Source: an uncultured Bacteroidales bacterium
GTDB lineage: Bacteria > Bacteroidota > Bacteroidia > Bacteroidales > Muribaculaceae
Reading direction: 5' to 3'
Length of the DNA stretch: 64,000 bases
Assembly (NCBI GenBank): GCA_902776435.1
Contig: CACYQB010000020.1
Coordinates: 1 to 64,000 of the forward strand
In this document: positions 61,402 through 64,000 of the stretch, in pieces
How the letters are laid out: each line of letters begins with the position of its first letter
How positions within the stretch are numbered: the stretch's first letter is position 1
Program-made: the position numbers and the translations under genes
Notes under the pieces: model-generated
The model's database searches: none
Seen by the model: only the letters and a program-made list of their open reading frames with translations
Told to the model about the DNA's origin: nothing

Positions 61402-62817
61402 CTAGAACTGGTTATAGATAAACTGGTCCGAATCCAGAACACCCGTCAATAATATCAAGACTACCAGCGACAAACAGGTTCCCCACCTGACCGCGGCATG
61501 CGCGTTCAACATCAAGGGGAAACGCTGGGGGAAGAACTCGTCACGCAAGTCCTTGAGGAACAAGAGCGTAATACCCATTACCGTGAAAGGGAAATTGGGC
61601 ACCCAATCAAAATAAACCGACATTGGCAAGCTGAAGTCAAAAATCCGCGCATAAACGCCAACACCGTCCATCACCGTCGGCATGCGGAAGAATATCAACG
61701 CAGCGCAGAAGGCTCCGAAAGTGAGAACAATCCTGCAGAGTTTCACCCACGGGCCTCCGGTACACCGTTGCCAACCTATGGCCTTCTCGGTGCACATGAA
61801 CACACCCAACATCGCGCCCCAAATCACGTAAGTCCAGTTCGCACCGTGCCAGAGGCCACTGACGACGAAGGTAACAAGGATGTTGAAATAGTTGCGGATG
61901 GTGGAGCAACGGCTGCCGCCCAGGGGAATGTAAACATAATCCTTCAACCAGTTGAACAAGGAAATGTGCCAGCGGCGCCACAGGTCAGCCACGCTCGTGG
62001 CAAAGAAGGGACGACGGAAGTTCTCGGTCAGGTCAATGCCTAATACCCTGGCCACACCCAGGGCCATGAGCGAATAGCCGGCAAAGTCGGCGTAGATCTG
62101 TATCGCAAACAGGATGATTGCCACCAGGCAGGTCATACCTGTAAAGTTCACATAGTGGGAGAAGACCATGTCCACATAGATGGCGATGCGGTCGGCAACC
62201 ACCACCTTCATGAACAGGCCCCACAACAGCATCCTCATCCCCTCGACAGCCTTGGGGTAATCGAAGTAAGGACGCAGGCGCTTCAACTGTGGAATGACAA
62301 GCGACGCCTTGTTAATAGGGCCCGACGTGATGCTCGGGAAGAAAGAGACAAACAAGGCATAGGTGAGAAAATCACGCTCCACCTCCTGGCGCTTGTAATA
62401 CACGTCCCACAGGTAGCCCAGGGCCTGTAAGGTAAAGAATGAGATACCCACAGGTATGGCCCAGTTCAAGCCCGGCAGGCTGAACTGGAGGTGCGCCAAT
62501 GAGAGCAGACTGCTCAAAGCCTCGTTCAGAAAATTCAGGTACTTGAAAAACAGCAGAGGCAACAAGGACAGGAGGACACCCAGAGTCAAGACTAAGCGGG
62601 GCCGACGCGACTGTCCCAAGAGCAAAGCCGCCAGATAGGTCACGACAGTCACACCCATCAGCACCAACGCATAGGCGGGTTTCCACTGCATGTACAGCAG
62701 GTAGCTGACTACCAGCAGAAACAGGTTGCGTCCCTTGCCGAATCGTGCCGGAATGGCATAATAGAGCAGGAACAGCAGCGGAAATATGATGATGAAACTG
62801 AATGAGTTAAACGTCAT
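61402..62817 (-). CDS. MBOAT family O-acyltransferase (AlgI/DltB-like)
   Basis: 471 residues, about ten or more membrane helices. Conserved blocks: SFFPSITSGPINKASLVIPQ, LWRRWHISLFNWLKDYVYIP and VSGLWHGANWTYVIWG, whose His is the MBOAT active-site residue. Moves acyl groups across the inner membrane for transfer to an exopolysaccharide, teichoic-like or peptidoglycan substrate, with the downstream SGNH-like protein as partner (stop and start one base apart). Follows the LptF/G permease by 37 bases. Confidence 0.92.
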   Translation of the reverse strand: MTFNSFSFIIIFPLLFLLYYAIPARFGKGRNLFLLVVSYLLYMQWKPAYALVLMGVTVVTYLAALLLGQSRRPRLVLTLGVLLSLLPLLFFKYLNFLNEALSSLLSLAHLQFSLPGLNWAIPVGISFFTLQALGYLWDVYYKRQEVERDFLTYALFVSFFPSITSGPINKASLVIPQLKRLRPYFDYPKAVEGMRMLLWGLFMKVVVADRIAIYVDMVFSHYVNFTGMTCLVAIILFAIQIYADFAGYSLMALGVARVLGIDLTENFRRPFFATSVADLWRRWHISLFNWLKDYVYIPLGGSRCSTIRNYFNILVTFVVSGLWHGANWTYVIWGAMLGVFMCTEKAIGWQRCTGGPWVKLCRIVLTFGAFCAALIFFRMPTVMDGVGVYARIFDFSLPMSVYFDWVPNFPFTVMGITLLFLKDLRDEFFPQRFPLMLNAHAAVRWGTCLSLVVLILLTGVLDSDQFIYNQF

Positions 62818-62854
62818 TGTCCTGTGAATCTATATCTTAGATTTGCGCCCTCCC

Positions 62855-64000
62855 CTACCTCGATGCACGGTAGTAGAGAATCGCGGCAATAATGATATAC
62901 ACAAAATTGGGAATCCACATCGCCACACGCGGACTGGTATATCCCGACACGGCAAAGGACGAAGTCACCGTCATGAACAGGATATAGGAGAAACTCAACA
63001 ACAGTCCCAAGCCGATGTTAAGTCCGATGCCGCCCCTGACCTTACGCGACGAGAGTGACAGGCCGATGATGGTGAGGATGAACGCGGCTGCCGTCATGGC
63101 GATGCGGCGCTCATATTCGATTTCAAAGTTCTTGATATTGGCAACACCACGGGCCTTTTGCTTGTTGATGTAGCGCTTGAGTTCGGGCGAGGTCATGGTC
63201 TGCTCGTCATTCTTGGAAATCAGGAAGTCACGCGGGTCGATGTTGAGCAACGTGTCCATCACGGTACCCTTGGTCATGGTTTCCTTCATCCCGTTAAAAT
63301 TGCGGATGGTGTACTGGCGGACGGTCCACAAGCCGACCGAGTCATACCGGATGGTCTCGGCTGTCAGGCGGGACTTCAACGTGTTGCCGTCAAACTCCTC
63401 CAGAGTGAAGCGGAAACCGCTACGCGTCGTGTTGTCATATCGTGCCATATAGGCCATCACGCCTGGCCTGACCTGCAGCTGGATGTTGTCACCGTAGATG
63501 ACCTCCTTGTTCTTGACCCACTTGTTGGTGTAAGCGATACGCTCCACGTTGGCAGGCGGAATGATATAGGCCGCCAGCAGGTAACTGCCCAGGGCGATGA
63601 TTGCCGCCGAAACCATGTAGGGCACCGCCAACCGGTGGAAACTGATGCCATTGGATAGCATGGCAATCACCTCGCTGCGGTCCGCTAGACGGGATGTAAA
63701 GAAAATCACCGCAATGAAAGTGAACAACGGGCTGAACTGGCTGAGCACAAAGGGCAGGAAGTTCATGAAATACTGGAAGACGGTCGCCTTCAGGGGGGCG
63801 GTGAGCACGGCATCCAGTTTCTCGTTGATGTCAAATACCACAACAATGGCAAACAGCAACAGGATGGCAAAGAAGAACGTACCCAAGAAATTCTTCATGA
63901 TGTAGCGGTCGAAACGCTTCACGTAATACCACGGGTAGCGCTTGGCAGCAGGTGCCGCAGGCTGAACGGAATCAGCGGTATTGGTGGGCTGATTCTCTCC
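62855..64000 (-). CDS. LptF/LptG family permease (runs off the window)
   Basis: The visible part has the YjgP/YjgQ layout: RFDRYIMKNFLGTFFFAILL, then three further N-terminal helices, a periplasmic jellyroll-like stretch, and C-terminal helices ending NFVYIIIAAILYYRASR. Component of the LPS-export ABC machine in the inner membrane. The earliest usable start inside the window is GTG 63922, but the same frame stays open to the edge with plausible coding text (AAKRYPWYYVKRFDRYIMK), so I treat the gene as having a longer N-terminus that begins beyond base 64000. LptF and LptG cannot be told apart here. Confidence 0.85.
   Translation of the reverse strand, partial: GENQPTNTADSVQPAAPAAKRYPWYYVKRFDRYIMKNFLGTFFFAILLLFAIVVVFDINEKLDAVLTAPLKATVFQYFMNFLPFVLSQFSPLFTFIAVIFFTSRLADRSEVIAMLSNGISFHRLAVPYMVSAAIIALGSYLLAAYIIPPANVERIAYTNKWVKNKEVIYGDNIQLQVRPGVMAYMARYDNTTRSGFRFTLEEFDGNTLKSRLTAETIRYDSVGLWTVRQYTIRNFNGMKETMTKGTVMDTLLNIDPRDFLISKNDEQTMTSPELKRYINKQKARGVANIKNFEIEYERRIAMTAAAFILTIIGLSLSSRKVRGGIGLNIGLGLLLSFSYILFMTVTSSFAVSGYTSPRVAMWIPNFVYIIIAAILYYRASR

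Overview
The window reads as a chromosomal segment of a gut-type Bacteroidales bacterium, most likely Muribaculaceae or a close relative; the family placement is inference. Evidence: many starts are preceded by the Bacteroidetes promoter signature (-7 box TAnnTTTG, with TTG/TTTG about 19-22 bases upstream); GH92 mannosidases, DUF6029, Omp28 and a split P-protein glycine cleavage system are present; and secreted proteins end either in a type IX secretion (T9SS) type A sorting domain or in a dockerin-like repeat. Base composition is moderate (about half G+C in genes) with A+T-rich gaps. No phage, integrase, transposase, CRISPR array or rRNA operon is visible.

Layout. 1-6.2 kb: SatD-like protein, DUF3307 membrane protein and two secreted GH92 glycosidases, all on +. 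6.5-7.7 kb: iron-dependent alcohol dehydrogenase (-). 8-12.7 kb: three secreted C10 (streptopain-like) cysteine proteases with intact or decayed dockerin tails. 12.8-17.8 kb: an untracked 58-residue membrane protein, dxs, trkA, trkH. 17.9-22.3 kb: ftsK, LolA-like carrier, DUF445. 22.5-25.4 kb: korAB (-). 25.8-29.4 kb: two secreted T9SS clients sharing a nearly identical tail-plus-terminator cassette. 29.8-37.2 kb (-): recJ-recQ, tRNA-Cys, small Cys-rich membrane protein, topB, mazG. 37.3-40.5 kb: dockerin-tailed secreted protein (-) and an outer-membrane porin (+). 40.7-47.7 kb: lplA-gcvT-gcvH-gcvPA-gcvPB-lpd, a complete glycine cleavage system with its lipoate ligase. 47.9-52.6 kb: uvrB, YgiQ-type radical SAM protein, PAP2 phosphatase. 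52.7-58.4 kb (-): a five-gene envelope operon (TlpA thioredoxin, DUF6029, Omp28 lipoprotein, dockerin protein, Omp28/T9SS protein). 58.6-60.2 kb: another T9SS client (-). 60.4-64 kb (-): LptF/G permease, MBOAT acyltransferase and SGNH-like partner; the permease runs off the window edge.

Themes. Housekeeping genes (isoprenoid entry, K+ uptake, chromosome segregation, repair, one-carbon metabolism, ferredoxin-linked 2-oxoacid oxidation) alternate with exported proteins for glycan and protein breakdown. Two kinds of exported C-terminus coexist, even within one operon.

The most unusual material is non-coding. (1) Seven-base tandem repeats sit at or just after stop codons at seven places, with different heptamers; the largest (about 27 copies after uvrB) appears to have eroded the start of the next gene. 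(2) A roughly 200-250 bp inverted-repeat element occurs in two complete copies and one truncated copy; one copy fills the gap between two convergent stop codons. (3) A hairpin sequence is repeated 29.6 kb apart. (4) Many small hairpins with 6-7 base stems and 3-base loops sit in gaps. These look like genome-wide repeat families whose role I cannot assign.
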